Shown here: one piece after another, positions 8,342 to 16,280 of the stretch
How the letters are laid out: each line of letters starts with the position of its first letter
How positions within the stretch are numbered: position 1 is the first letter of the stretch
Source of the DNA: Streptomyces abyssomicinicus
Lineage (GTDB): Bacteria > Actinomycetota > Actinomycetes > Streptomycetales > Streptomycetaceae
Reading direction: 5' to 3'
DNA length: 64,000 nucleotides
Assembly: GCF_008974245.1 (NCBI RefSeq)
Contig: NZ_BBZI01000008.1
Span: 62,001 to 126,000, forward strand
Position numbers and translations under genes: made by a program
The notes under the pieces: generated by a model
What the model saw: only the letters and a program-made list of their open reading frames with translations
Database searches by the model: none
Told to the model about the DNA's origin: nothing

Positions 8342-8724
8342 CTTGAATTCTTCTTCCGCGAGTAACGCTGCGTAACACGATCGAAATACATGCATGATGC
8401 ATTCATCGAACGAGTGACAACGCTGTCAGGTAATGAGTGAAAACCCGAGTGCTCCTGAACGCCGAAACGCTGCGTCCTGCACTTTCTCAACATGTGGACC
8501 GGCCGAATCCGCCGGAATTAACCTCTTCCACCCACTCCTTACCGCTCTGCATTACCTCGTGTCATAACAAGAGCGTCACATCATTGGTCAGGCACTCCTC
8601 CCTATAACCGCCTCGCGCCTAGAGTCACCGCCAGTCACCGCGCCGTGGGAACAGCAAATCCGCCCAGCGCCTCGACTCGGCCGCATTCCAGACCGGAACG
8701 GCCGTGCCAGGGAAAGGACACAAC
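8342..8724 (+). promoter_or_regulatory. AT-richer leader of livK with candidate GlnR-like half-sites
   Basis: This 383-base segment is unusually A+T-rich for the window and holds no gene. At 8372-8387 it contains GTAAC-N6-GAAAT, close to the GlnR consensus GTnAC-N6-GAAAC, with another GTAAC ten bases upstream (8362) and a GTGAC at 8414. TATAAC at 8603-8608 is a plausible -10 element, although no good -35 sits 17 bases upstream. ATGCATGATGCAT at about 8390-8402 is a near-palindrome. Nitrogen control of an amino acid importer would make sense, but the match is to a degenerate consensus. Confidence 0.4.
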
Positions 8725-9954
8725 GTGCGTCAACGTCTCCTCGCACTGACCGCCGCGCTGGCGGCGGGAGCGCTCACCCTCACCGCCTGCGGCTCTCGCG
8801 ACGAGGGCAACAAGGGCGGCGGCGGCTCCGGCGACGTCAAGGTCGTCATCGGCCTCGACGCCCCGCTCACCGGCGACCTGTCCGCACTGGGCCTCGGCAT
8901 GAAGAACGCTGCCGACCTCGCGGCCAAGACGGCCAACAAGAAGAAGTTCGTCGACGGCGTCACCTTCGAGATCGACGCCCGCGACGACCAGGCCCAGCCC
9001 TCCGTGGGCGCGCAGAACGCGCAGGCCTTCATCAGCAACAAGGACGTCCTCGGCGTCGTCGGCCCGCTGAACTCCAGCGTCTCGCAGCAGATGCAGAAGC
9101 CGTTCAACGACGCCGGCCTCACCCAGGTCTCCCCGGCCAACACCGGCACCGAGCTCACCCAGGGCGACGGCTGGAAGGACGGCAACTCCGTCCGCCAGTT
9201 CGACACCTTCTTCCGCACCGCCACCACCGACGAGGTGCAGGGCGCGTTCGCCGCCGAGTACCTCTTCAACGAGGCGGGCCTCAAGAAGGTCTACCTGATC
9301 GACGACCAGAAGACCTACGGCGCCGGCCTCGCCGCCTCCTTCAAGGCCAACTTCACCAAGCTCGGCGGCAAGATCGTCGGCGACGACCACATCAACCCGG
9401 ACGACCGCGACTTCAACGCCGTCGTCACCAAGATCAAGAAGACCGGCGCCGAAGCCCTCTACTACGGCGGCGAGTACCCGGCCGCCGCGCCCCTGAGCCA
9501 GGCCCTCAAGGACAGCGGCCAGGCCATCCCCCTCATGGGCGGCGACGGCATCTACTCCGGCGAGTTCCCCAAGCTCAACAAGAAGGCCGAGGGCGACCTC
9601 GCCACCTCCGTCGGTGAGCCGGTCGAGAAGCTCGACTCCGCCAAGGACTTCATCGCCAACTACCAGGCCGAGGGCTACGAGGACGCCTACGAGGCCTACG
9701 GCGGCCTCACCTACGACGCCACCTGGGCCGTGATCGAGGCCGTCAAGCTGGCGGTCGACGGCAACGACGGCAAGCTCCCGAGCGACGGCCGCAAGGCGGT
9801 CCTCGAGGCCATGAGCAAGATCAAGTTCCAGGGCGTCACCGGCGAGATCTCGTTCGACGAGTTCGGCGACACCACCAACAAGACCATGACCGCCTACAAG
9901 GTCAAGGACAACGCCTGGGCCCCCGAGTACAGCGGCTCCCCCAAGCTCGACTGA
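8725..9954 (+). CDS. livK: Branched-chain amino acid ABC transporter, substrate-binding lipoprotein
   Basis: A periplasmic-binding-protein type I lipoprotein of 409 residues that captures branched-chain amino acids outside the membrane for the LivHM permease. Residues 1-22 form a lipoprotein signal (MRQRLLALTAALAAG, hydrophobic core, lipobox LTAC with acylated Cys22), followed by a Gly/Lys/Asp linker. Family motifs include VIGLDAPLTGDLSALG and GVVGPLNSSVSQQMQ near the N-lobe hinge and ALYYGGEYPAAAPL in the C-lobe. A GTG start is chosen because GGAAAGGA lies eight bases upstream and the signal peptide begins there; another GTG seven codons earlier lacks this. It heads the livKHMGF gene set; a GC-rich hairpin follows the gene. 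Confidence 0.94.
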   Translation: MRQRLLALTAALAAGALTLTACGSRDEGNKGGGGSGDVKVVIGLDAPLTGDLSALGLGMKNAADLAAKTANKKKFVDGVTFEIDARDDQAQPSVGAQNAQAFISNKDVLGVVGPLNSSVSQQMQKPFNDAGLTQVSPANTGTELTQGDGWKDGNSVRQFDTFFRTATTDEVQGAFAAEYLFNEAGLKKVYLIDDQKTYGAGLAASFKANFTKLGGKIVGDDHINPDDRDFNAVVTKIKKTGAEALYYGGEYPAAAPLSQALKDSGQAIPLMGGDGIYSGEFPKLNKKAEGDLATSVGEPVEKLDSAKDFIANYQAEGYEDAYEAYGGLTYDATWAVIEAVKLAVDGNDGKLPSDGRKAVLEAMSKIKFQGVTGEISFDEFGDTTNKTMTAYKVKDNAWAPEYSGSPKLD

Positions 9955-9994
9955 TCACCCCGGTCGAGCGACCGGCACCACACATTGATTCAGG

Positions 9995-10028
9995 CCGCGC
10001 GGGCGCGCCCACCAGCGCTCCCGCGCGG
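9995..10028 (+). promoter_or_regulatory. Intercistronic hairpin between livK and livH
   Basis: CCGCGCGGG at 9995-10003 pairs with CCCGCGCGG at 10020-10028, with a 16-base loop and no T-tract. Hairpins at this position between a binding-protein gene and its permease genes commonly stabilise the upstream mRNA or partly terminate transcription, giving excess binding protein. That role is inferred from position. Confidence 0.6.
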
Positions 10029-10063
10029 CGCCATATCCGAACCACCCCAACGGAGGCCCTGCG

Positions 10064-10993
10064 GTGAACGAACTGCCGCAACAGCTGGCCAATGGACTCA
10101 TCCTCGGCGCGATGTACGGACTCATCGCGATCGGCTACACGATGGTCTATGGAATCGTCCAGCTCATCAACTTCGCCCACGGCGAGATATTCATGGTCGG
10201 AGGCTTCGGGGCGCTCACCGTCTACACGGCCCTTCCCAGCAGCCTCGGCCTCCTGACAGCCATCCCCCTCATGATCCTGGGCGGCATCGTCGTCTCCGTC
10301 CTCGTCGCCACCGCGGCGGAACGCTTCGCCTACCGGCCCCTGCGCACCGCACCACGCCTGGCCCCGCTCATCACCGCCATCGGCCTCTCCCTCGCGCTCC
10401 AGCAGGCCGTCTGGATGTGGTACCCCGACGCCAAGAAGGACGTGCCCTTCCCCCGCTTCGAAGGCGACGCCGTCAACATCCTCGGCGCCCACATCCAGCG
10501 CGGCGACCTCTTCGTCCTCATCGCGGCGCCCCTGTGCATGATCGCCCTCGGGTTCTTCGTCAACAAGACCCGCACCGGACGCGGCATGCAGGCCACCGCG
10601 CAGGACCCCGACACCGCCAAGCTCATGGGCGTCAACACCGACCGCATCATCGTCATGGCCTTCGCCATCGGCGCCGCGTTCGCCGCCGTCGCCGCCGTCG
10701 CCTACGGGCTCAAGAACGGCCAGATCGGCTTCCGCATGGGCTTCCTGATGGGCCTCAAGGCCTTCACCGCCGCGGTTCTCGGCGGCATCGGCAACATCTA
10801 CGGCGCGATGCTCGGCGGCATCGTCCTCGGCGTCGCCGAGTCCCTCGCCACCGGCTACATCAGCGACATCCCCGGCATGGAGCTCTTCGGAGGCGGCGGC
10901 TGGAAGGACGTCTGGGCCTTCGCCCTCCTCATCATCGTCCTCCTGGTCAGGCCCCAGGGCCTGCTCGGCGAACGCGTCGCGGACAGGGCGTGA
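10064..10993 (+). CDS. livH: Branched-chain amino acid ABC transporter permease LivH
   Basis: A 309-residue inner-membrane permease of the LivH type. The start MNELPQQLANGLILGAMYGL and the following IAIGYTMVYGIVQLINFAHGE are near-invariant in the family, and GLKAFTAAVLGGIGNIYGAMLGG is the cytoplasmic EAA-like loop that contacts the ATPases. About eight hydrophobic spans are visible. The GTG start follows GGAGG at the right distance. Its stop overlaps a GTG of the next frame (GTGA), the usual sign of translational coupling with livM. Confidence 0.95.
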   Translation: MNELPQQLANGLILGAMYGLIAIGYTMVYGIVQLINFAHGEIFMVGGFGALTVYTALPSSLGLLTAIPLMILGGIVVSVLVATAAERFAYRPLRTAPRLAPLITAIGLSLALQQAVWMWYPDAKKDVPFPRFEGDAVNILGAHIQRGDLFVLIAAPLCMIALGFFVNKTRTGRGMQATAQDPDTAKLMGVNTDRIIVMAFAIGAAFAAVAAVAYGLKNGQIGFRMGFLMGLKAFTAAVLGGIGNIYGAMLGGIVLGVAESLATGYISDIPGMELFGGGGWKDVWAFALLIIVLLVRPQGLLGERVADRA

Positions 10994-10998
10994 TACCG

Positions 10999-12801
10999 AT
11001 GACCACCAAGCCCACCAAGCCCTCCAAGATCGCCAGGACCACCACCGCGATCATCCCCCTCCCGGCCACCGCCGCCCGTGCCGTCACCATCGCGGGCGCC
11101 GCCCTCACCCTCGCCGGCACCTTCCTCGCCTGGACCTGGACCAGCGACTTCCCCGGCGACCTCACCGTCACCGGCTACCCCGGCGGCCTCCAGGTCCTCA
11201 CCCTCGTCGGCGCCGTCCTCACCCTGCTGTTCGCCCTCTCCGGCTACAACGTCCGAGGCCTCGGCTGGCTCACCCCCGGCGGCACCAACAGCCCCGTGCG
11301 CCTCAGCGCCCTCGGCGTCTTCGGCACCACCGGCTACACCATCGGCGCCATCAGCTACGAACTCGGCGGCCTCGTCAACCTCGAGCCCGGCGCCTGGCTC
11401 TCCGGCGGCGGCGCGCTCCTCGCCGTCATCGGCGCCCTCGGCCTGCCCGCCGACCAGCCCCACGACGAGGACGCAGGCCTCTGGGGCAAACTCCGCAACG
11501 CGCTCACCGCCCCTGAGCCCGGTCGCGCCAAGGATCTCTCCTCCTGGGCCGAGATCCTGATCATCACCGCGGCCTTCGGCATCGGACTCTGGGTCTTCTC
11601 CTACGGCATCGCCACCGAGTACTCCGAACTCTTCATCGGCTTCGTCGTCCTCGCCGCGTTCGCCTTCAGCGCGGTGCTGCGTGCCGGACTGATCAAGCGG
11701 CTCTCGGCGCTCACCGCCAAGCACCGCAACGTCACCCTGTCCGCCGCCTTCGCCGCGGCGATCTGCTTCCCGTTCACCCAGAGCAACGACCAGTTCGCGC
11801 TCATCGGCGCCAACATCCTGATCTTCGCCACCGTCGCCCTGGGCCTCAACGTCGTCGTCGGCCTCGCCGGCCTCCTCGACCTCGGATACGTCGCCTTCCT
11901 CGGTGTCGGCGCCTACGCCGCCGCCCTGGTCTCGGGCTCCCCCCAGTCGACCATCGGCGTGCACTTCCCCTTCTGGGCCGCCGTCCTCACCGGCGTCGCG
12001 GCGTCCCTGGTGTTCGGCGTCCTCATCGGTGCCCCCACCCTGCGGCTGCGCGGCGACTACCTCGCCATCGTCACCCTGGGCTTCGGTGAGATCTTCCGCA
12101 TCACCATGAACAGCCTCAACGGCACCAGCGGACCCGACGTCACCAACGGTTCCAACGGCATCCCGAACATCCCCGACCTGGAACTCTTCGGCTTCAACTT
12201 CGGCGTGCCGCACGACGTCCTGGGCTTCCAGCTCACCCGCCCCGGCAACTACTACCTGCTGATGCTGCTCTTCACGGCGATCGTCGTGATGGTCTTCCGC
12301 CGCTCCGCGGAATCCCGCATCGGCCGCGCCTGGGTCGCCATCCGCGAGGACGAGACCGCCGCCACCGCCATGGGCATCAACGGCTTCCGCCTCAAGCTCC
12401 TCGCCTTCGCGCTCGGCGCCGCGCTCGCCGGCCTCGCGGGCTCCGTCCAGGCCCACGTCTCCTACAGTGTCACCCCCGAGCAGTACCAGTTCGCCGGCTC
12501 CGTGCCGCCCAACTCGGCCTTCCTGCTCGCCGCCGTCATCCTCGGCGGCATGGGCACCATCAGCGGCCCCCTCATCGGCGCCGCGCTGCTCTACCTCATC
12601 CCGGCGAAGCTCCAGTTCATGGCGGACTACCAGCTCCTCCTCTTCGGCATCGCGCTCATGCTCCTCATGCGCTTCCGCCCCGAGGGCCTGGTCGCCGACC
12701 GCAGGAAGCAGCTCGAGTTCCACGAGACCGGACAGACCGACGTACCGGACGCCGCGACGCTTCCCGAGGGCGCCACCGGCGTCGCCAAGGCAGGGGCGTG
12801 A
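10999..12801 (+). CDS. livM: Branched-chain amino acid ABC transporter permease LivM, N-terminally extended
   Basis: A 600-residue permease, about 175 residues longer than enterobacterial LivM. The C-terminal part from about residue 270 is the LivM domain: VALGLNVVVGLAGLLDLGYV, then LGFGEIFRITMNSLNGTSGP, MGINGFRLKLLAFALGAALAG and AVILGGMGTISGP. The N-terminal part is Thr/Lys-rich for 20 residues and then contains extra hydrophobic segments (VTIAGAALTLAGTFLAWTW, VLTLVGAVLTLLFALSGY, GGGALLAVIGALGLP) before a further pair around residues 180-230. The ATG is preferred over the overlapping GTG at 10990 because AGGG sits directly against that GTG but eight bases from the ATG. The C terminus is a short acidic tail. 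Confidence 0.93.
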   Translation: MTTKPTKPSKIARTTTAIIPLPATAARAVTIAGAALTLAGTFLAWTWTSDFPGDLTVTGYPGGLQVLTLVGAVLTLLFALSGYNVRGLGWLTPGGTNSPVRLSALGVFGTTGYTIGAISYELGGLVNLEPGAWLSGGGALLAVIGALGLPADQPHDEDAGLWGKLRNALTAPEPGRAKDLSSWAEILIITAAFGIGLWVFSYGIATEYSELFIGFVVLAAFAFSAVLRAGLIKRLSALTAKHRNVTLSAAFAAAICFPFTQSNDQFALIGANILIFATVALGLNVVVGLAGLLDLGYVAFLGVGAYAAALVSGSPQSTIGVHFPFWAAVLTGVAASLVFGVLIGAPTLRLRGDYLAIVTLGFGEIFRITMNSLNGTSGPDVTNGSNGIPNIPDLELFGFNFGVPHDVLGFQLTRPGNYYLLMLLFTAIVVMVFRRSAESRIGRAWVAIREDETAATAMGINGFRLKLLAFALGAALAGLAGSVQAHVSYSVTPEQYQFAGSVPPNSAFLLAAVILGGMGTISGPLIGAALLYLIPAKLQFMADYQLLLFGIALMLLMRFRPEGLVADRRKQLEFHETGQTDVPDAATLPEGATGVAKAGA

Positions 12802-12806
12802 CCGCC

Positions 12807-13694
12807 ATGACCACCACCACCAACGCGACCACCACCAAGGTCCTCGACGTCAGCGGCGTCACCATGAAGTTCGGCGGGCTCACCGCCGTCCGCGAGGTCG
12901 ACCTCACCGTGAACAGCGGCGAGATCGTCGGACTCATCGGACCCAACGGTGCCGGCAAGACCACCTTCTTCAACTGCCTGACCGGCCTCTACGTCCCCAC
13001 CAGCGGCACGGTCAAGTACAAGGACACCGTCCTGCCGCCCAAGCCGCACCTGGTCACCAAGGCCGGCATCGCCCGCACCTTCCAGAACATCCGGCTCTTC
13101 GCCAACATGACCGTTCTGGAGAACGTCCTCGTCGGCCGCCACACCAGGACCAAGGAAGGCCTCTGGTCGGCCCTCCTGCGCCTGCCCGGCTTCAAGAGGG
13201 CGGAGGAGGAGTCCCGCGCGAAGGCCATGGAACTCCTGGAGTTCACCGGCCTCGCCCACAAGGCCGACCACCTGGCCCGCAACCTGCCCTACGGCGAGCA
13301 GCGCAAGCTGGAGATCGCCCGCGCCCTCGCCAGCGAGCCCGGCCTCCTCCTCCTCGACGAGCCCACGGCCGGCATGAACCCCGCCGAGACCCGGGCGACC
13401 GAGGAACTCGTCTTCGCCATCCGCGACATGGGCATCGCCATCGTCGTCATCGAGCACGACATCCGGTTCATCATGAACCTCTGCGACCGCGTCGCCGTGC
13501 TCGTCCAGGGCGAGAAGATCGTCGAAGGCCCCGCCGAAGTCGTCCAGCGCGACGAACGCGTCATCGCGGCCTACCTCGGCGAACCCTACGAAGACACCAC
13601 CGCCGCCGGTAGCGCCGCTCCCTCCCCCGAGGCCCCCCGGGCCGACGGCGAGGACCAGGACGGCGCCGGACCCGGCAAGGAGAACGACCGATGA
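12807..13694 (+). CDS. livG: Branched-chain amino acid ABC transporter ATPase LivG
   Basis: A 295-residue cytoplasmic ABC ATPase. Walker A is GPNGAGKTT at residues 45-53, the signature is LPYGEQRKLEIARAL, Walker B is LLLLDEP, and the long family insertion GIARTFQNIRLFANMTVLEN is present. The C-terminal 30 residues form a Pro/Glu/Asp/Gly-rich tail beyond the usual LivG end. The ATG is chosen because AGGGGCG is nine bases away; an overlapping GTG at 12798 would be too close to it. The stop overlaps the livF start (ATGA). Confidence 0.94.
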   Translation: MTTTTNATTTKVLDVSGVTMKFGGLTAVREVDLTVNSGEIVGLIGPNGAGKTTFFNCLTGLYVPTSGTVKYKDTVLPPKPHLVTKAGIARTFQNIRLFANMTVLENVLVGRHTRTKEGLWSALLRLPGFKRAEEESRAKAMELLEFTGLAHKADHLARNLPYGEQRKLEIARALASEPGLLLLDEPTAGMNPAETRATEELVFAIRDMGIAIVVIEHDIRFIMNLCDRVAVLVQGEKIVEGPAEVVQRDERVIAAYLGEPYEDTTAAGSAAPSPEAPRADGEDQDGAGPGKENDR

Positions 13695-14407
13695 CCGCAC
13701 TTCTCGAGGTCGAGGACCTCCGCGTCGCCTACGGCAAGATCGAGGCCGTCAAGGGCATCAGCTTCACGGTCGATGCCGGCCAGGTCGTCACCCTCATCGG
13801 CACCAACGGCGCCGGCAAGACCACCACCCTGCGCACCCTCTCCGGGCTCCTCAAGCCCTCGGGCGGCACCATCCGCTTCGAGGGCAAGGACCTCAACAAG
13901 GTGCCCGCGCACAAGGTGGTCAGCCTCGGCCTCGCCCATTCCCCGGAAGGGCGCCACATCTTCCCCCGCATGTCCATCGAGGACAACCTGCGGCTCGGCG
14001 CCTACCTCCGCGACGACCGGGACGGCATCGCCAAGGACATCCAGCGCGCCTACGACCTCTTCCCCATCCTCGGGGAGCGCAGGAGGCAGGCCGCCGGAAC
14101 CCTGTCCGGCGGTGAGCAGCAGATGCTCGCCATGGGCCGTGCGCTGATGTCCCAGCCGAAGCTGCTGATGCTCGACGAGCCCTCCATGGGGCTCTCGCCG
14201 ATCATGATGCAGAAGATCATGGCCACCATCAGCGAGCTCAAGGCGCAGGGCACCACCATCCTGCTCGTCGAGCAGAACGCCCAGGCGGCGCTCTCGCTCG
14301 CCGACCACGGCTACGTGATGGAGGTCGGCAAGATCACCCTCACCGGCACGGGCCAGGAACTCCTGCACGACGAGTCGGTCCGCAAGGCCTACCTCGGCGA
14401 GGACTGA
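13691..14407 (+). CDS. livF: Branched-chain amino acid ABC transporter ATPase LivF
   Basis: A 238-residue ABC ATPase that forms the second nucleotide-binding subunit of the LivKHMGF importer. Walker A is GTNGAGKT (residues 37-44), the signature is LSGGEQQMLAMGRALM and Walker B is LLMLDEPSMGLSP. GLAHSPEGRHIFPRMSIEDN is characteristic of LivF. It is coupled to livG by a four-base overlap and is the last gene before a strong symmetric hairpin. Length matches the family. Confidence 0.95.
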   Translation: MTALLEVEDLRVAYGKIEAVKGISFTVDAGQVVTLIGTNGAGKTTTLRTLSGLLKPSGGTIRFEGKDLNKVPAHKVVSLGLAHSPEGRHIFPRMSIEDNLRLGAYLRDDRDGIAKDIQRAYDLFPILGERRRQAAGTLSGGEQQMLAMGRALMSQPKLLMLDEPSMGLSPIMMQKIMATISELKAQGTTILLVEQNAQAALSLADHGYVMEVGKITLTGTGQELLHDESVRKAYLGED

Positions 14408-14440
14408 CCCCCCCTCCCGGCTCCGCCCGGCACACGCGAC

Positions 14441-14477
14441 GAGGCCCGTACCCCTGGACGACAGGGGTACGGGCCTC
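14441..14477. terminator. 16-bp stem-loop between convergent livF and the ANTAR regulator
   Basis: GAGGCCCGTACCCCTG at 14441-14456 pairs perfectly with 14462-14477 around a five-base loop. There is no T-tract, but in high-GC actinobacteria such stems act as terminators. Its position between convergent genes suggests bidirectional use. Confidence 0.8.
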
Positions 14478-14539
14478 GCCCGCGTCCGCTTCGGTCCCGG
14501 TCCGGTGCCGTTCCGGTCCGGTGCCGTTCCGGTCCCGGT

Positions 14540-14574
14540 CCGGCGTCCGGCGTCCGGCGTCCGGCGTCCGGCGT
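14540..14574. repeat. Five copies of the heptamer CCGGCGT at the end of the regulator gene
   Basis: Five exact head-to-tail CCGGCGT units end at the base where the minus-strand regulator's stop codon (14574-14576) begins. Immediately upstream, 14493-14539 holds a looser array of CCGGTCCGGTGCCGTT-type units (two copies). This is a second 7-bp array, different in sequence from the one at 2171. Confidence 0.95.
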
Positions 14575-15224
14575 CAGCCTCGTCCGGCCTTCTTCTCCTC
14601 GGAGTCGGCGATGACCGCCTCCGCGACCTGCTGCATCGACATCCGGCGGTCCATCGACGTCTTCTGGATCCACCGGAACGCCGCCGGCTCGCTCAGCCCG
14701 TACTCGGTCTGCAGGATCGACTTCGCGCGGTCCACCAGCTTGCGGGTCTCCAGCCGCTGGGAGAGATCGGCGATCTCCTTCTCCAGCTCCTTCATCTCCG
14801 TGAACCGCGACACCGCCATCTCGATCGCGGGCACCACGTCGCTCTTGGAGAACGGCTTCACCAGGTACGCCATCGCACCGGCGTCCCGGGCCCGCTCCAC
14901 CAGCTCGCGCTGCGAGAACGCGGTCAGCATCAGCACCGGGGCGATGGACTCCTCCGCGATCTTCTCCGCCGCGGAGATGCCGTCCAGCTTGGGCATCTTG
15001 ACGTCCAGGATCACCAGGTCCGGCCGGTGCTCCCGGGCCAGCTCCACGGCCCGCTCCCCGTCCCCGGCCTCGCCGACGACCGTGTACCCCTCCTCCTCCA
15101 GCATCTCCTTGAGATCCAGCCGGATCAGGGCCTCGTCCTCGGCGATGACCACGCGGGTGGTCATCGGGGGGACGTGAGACTTGTCGTCGTCTTCCACGGG
15201 CTGCGGGGACTCGGGGGCGGTCAC
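14574..15224 (-). CDS. pdtaR: ANTAR-domain response regulator (PdtaR type)
   Basis: A 216-residue two-domain regulator. The receiver domain (about 23-140) has the acidic pair in VVIAEDEALIR, phosphoacceptor Asp74 in LVILDVKMPK, and the switch Thr and Lys in VLMLTAFSQ and YLVKPF. A short coiled region (EMKELEKEIADLSQRLETRK) leads into a C-terminal ANTAR RNA-binding domain (LVDRAKSILQTEYGLSEPAAFRWIQ). PdtaR proteins, phosphorylated by the sensor PdtaS, bind dual-hexaloop RNA hairpins and act as antiterminators; the sensor is not in this window. The GTG start follows GAGGAG at good spacing and gives an acidic 20-residue extension before the receiver. Confidence 0.92.
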   Translation of the reverse strand: MTAPESPQPVEDDDKSHVPPMTTRVVIAEDEALIRLDLKEMLEEEGYTVVGEAGDGERAVELAREHRPDLVILDVKMPKLDGISAAEKIAEESIAPVLMLTAFSQRELVERARDAGAMAYLVKPFSKSDVVPAIEMAVSRFTEMKELEKEIADLSQRLETRKLVDRAKSILQTEYGLSEPAAFRWIQKTSMDRRMSMQQVAEAVIADSEEKKAGRG

Positions 15225-15300
15225 GCTGGCTCCTCGGGCATCAGGGCAGAGTACTGCTGCCCGGTAGCCTACCTAGCTGCAGCACAGCGCAGTGAACCGG

Positions 15301-15306
15301 TACACT
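15301..15306 (+). promoter_or_regulatory. Candidate -10 element for tRNA-Leu
   Basis: TACACT fits the TAnnnT form of a vegetative -10 box and lies 18 bases before the mature tRNA 5' end. No clear TTGACA-like -35 is present at 16-18 bases, so the assignment rests on the hexamer and its position alone. Confidence 0.4.
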
Positions 15307-15323
15307 CGGACCAGCTTCTGCCT

Positions 15324-15410
15324 GCCCGGTTGGTGGAATTGGTCAGACACGCGGCCCTCAAAAGGCCGTGCCCTTTGGGCGTGTGGGTTCGAGTCCCACA
15401 CCGGGTACCA
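15324..15410 (+). tRNA. tRNA-Leu (anticodon CAA)
   Basis: The 87-base sequence folds as a class II tRNA. The acceptor stem GCCCGGT pairs with ACCGGGT (one G-U), the CCA is encoded, and the T arm contains GGTTCGAGTCC. The anticodon stem CGGCC/GGCCG encloses the loop CTCAAAA, giving anticodon CAA, which reads the rare leucine codon TTG. A long variable arm (GTGCCCTTTGGGC) follows, as expected for leucine tRNA. It is transcribed divergently from the ANTAR regulator and followed by its own terminator. Confidence 0.97.
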
Positions 15411-15417
15411 CAACAAG

Positions 15418-15452
15418 GCGGACGTTTACTTTCGAGTGAACGTCCGCTTTTT
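15418..15452 (+). terminator. Rho-independent terminator after tRNA-Leu
   Basis: A 13-bp stem (GCGGACGTTTACT at 15418-15430 with 15435-15447, one T-G wobble) is capped by a stable TTCG tetraloop and followed by five thymidines. It ends the tRNA transcript eight bases after the CCA begins its spacer and separates it from the LAGLIDADG gene. Confidence 0.95.
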
Positions 15453-15490
15453 GCTGCGTCATGTCACCCGCCGTCACTCATGGTGAACAC

Positions 15491-16279
15491 ATGGCTCACC
15501 ATGGCACTGAAGTGCGACACAAGGCCCTGACCCTGCTCCGCGACGGCAGATTCAACGCAGACGTCGCCCGCATGCTGGAAGTTCCTGTGGGCACCGTCGG
15601 CTACTGGAAGCACATGGATCGCGCCAAGCGCGGCGAGTGCCCTGGCCGCAAGGTCTCTTCCTGCCCGCGTTGCGACGGCCGCGACCTTGACCGTCCCGCC
15701 TACAGCTATCTCTTGGCGCTCTACCTCGGCGACGGCCACATCAGCCACTACTCAACGCACCGCGTGCCCAACCTGATGATCGCCTGCACCGAGTCGTGGC
15801 CGGGGCTCATGGAGGAGTGCGAGGTCGCGATGAAGGCCGTCTTCCCTGAGAACAGCGTCTGCCGAGTCAGGAGAACCGGCTGTAGCAACGTGAAGGTGTA
15901 CTCGAGACACCTGCGCTGCTTGTTCCCCCAGCACGGGCGGGGGAAGAAGCACGATCGCCTGATCGCACTGGAGCCCTGGCAGGTAGACATCATGCGCGCA
16001 CACCCATGGGAGTTCATCCGCGGGCTGATTCACTCCGACGGGTGCCGCGTCACCAACTGGACCACGCGCATGGTGGGCGGCGAACCCAAGCGCTACGAGT
16101 ATCCGCGGTACTTCTTCACCAACAAGTCCGACGACATCCGGCAGCTGTGCTGCGATGCGCTCGACCTCGTCGGGGTCGAATGGAAGATCACCGTCCGCGC
16201 CGGGAAGCCCTTCAACGTCTCCGTCGCCCGAAAGGCGTCCGTCGCCCTCATGGACGCCCACGTGGGCCCCAAGTACTGA
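15491..16279 (+). CDS. HTH and LAGLIDADG homing-endonuclease-like protein
   Basis: A 262-residue protein with two LAGLIDADG-type helices: YSYLLALYLGDGHIS at residues 71-85 and PWEFIRGLIHSDGCRV at 172-187. Each ends in the Asp-Gly pair that supplies a metal ligand in single-chain homing endonucleases. The N terminus (FNADVARMLEVPVGTVGYWK, 21-40) is a helix-turn-helix like those of sigma or resolvase proteins, followed by Cys50, Cys58 and Cys61 (CPRC), a possible partial zinc knuckle. It is free-standing, not inside an intron or intein. It starts just past the tRNA-Leu terminator and ends one base from the pyruvate kinase stop codon on the other strand. The ATG at 15491 is chosen over 15461, which abuts the terminator. 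Nuclease activity is inferred; a regulator built on this fold is also possible. Confidence 0.82.
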   Translation: MAHHGTEVRHKALTLLRDGRFNADVARMLEVPVGTVGYWKHMDRAKRGECPGRKVSSCPRCDGRDLDRPAYSYLLALYLGDGHISHYSTHRVPNLMIACTESWPGLMEECEVAMKAVFPENSVCRVRRTGCSNVKVYSRHLRCLFPQHGRGKKHDRLIALEPWQVDIMRAHPWEFIRGLIHSDGCRVTNWTTRMVGGEPKRYEYPRYFFTNKSDDIRQLCCDALDLVGVEWKITVRAGKPFNVSVARKASVALMDAHVGPKY

Positions 16280-16280
16280 C

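Noticed and set aside
15324..16279. Integrated mobile element at tRNA-Leu
   Set aside because: No integrase, excisionase or duplicated tRNA 3' end was found; only a single LAGLIDADG-type gene is present, so an integrative element is not supported.
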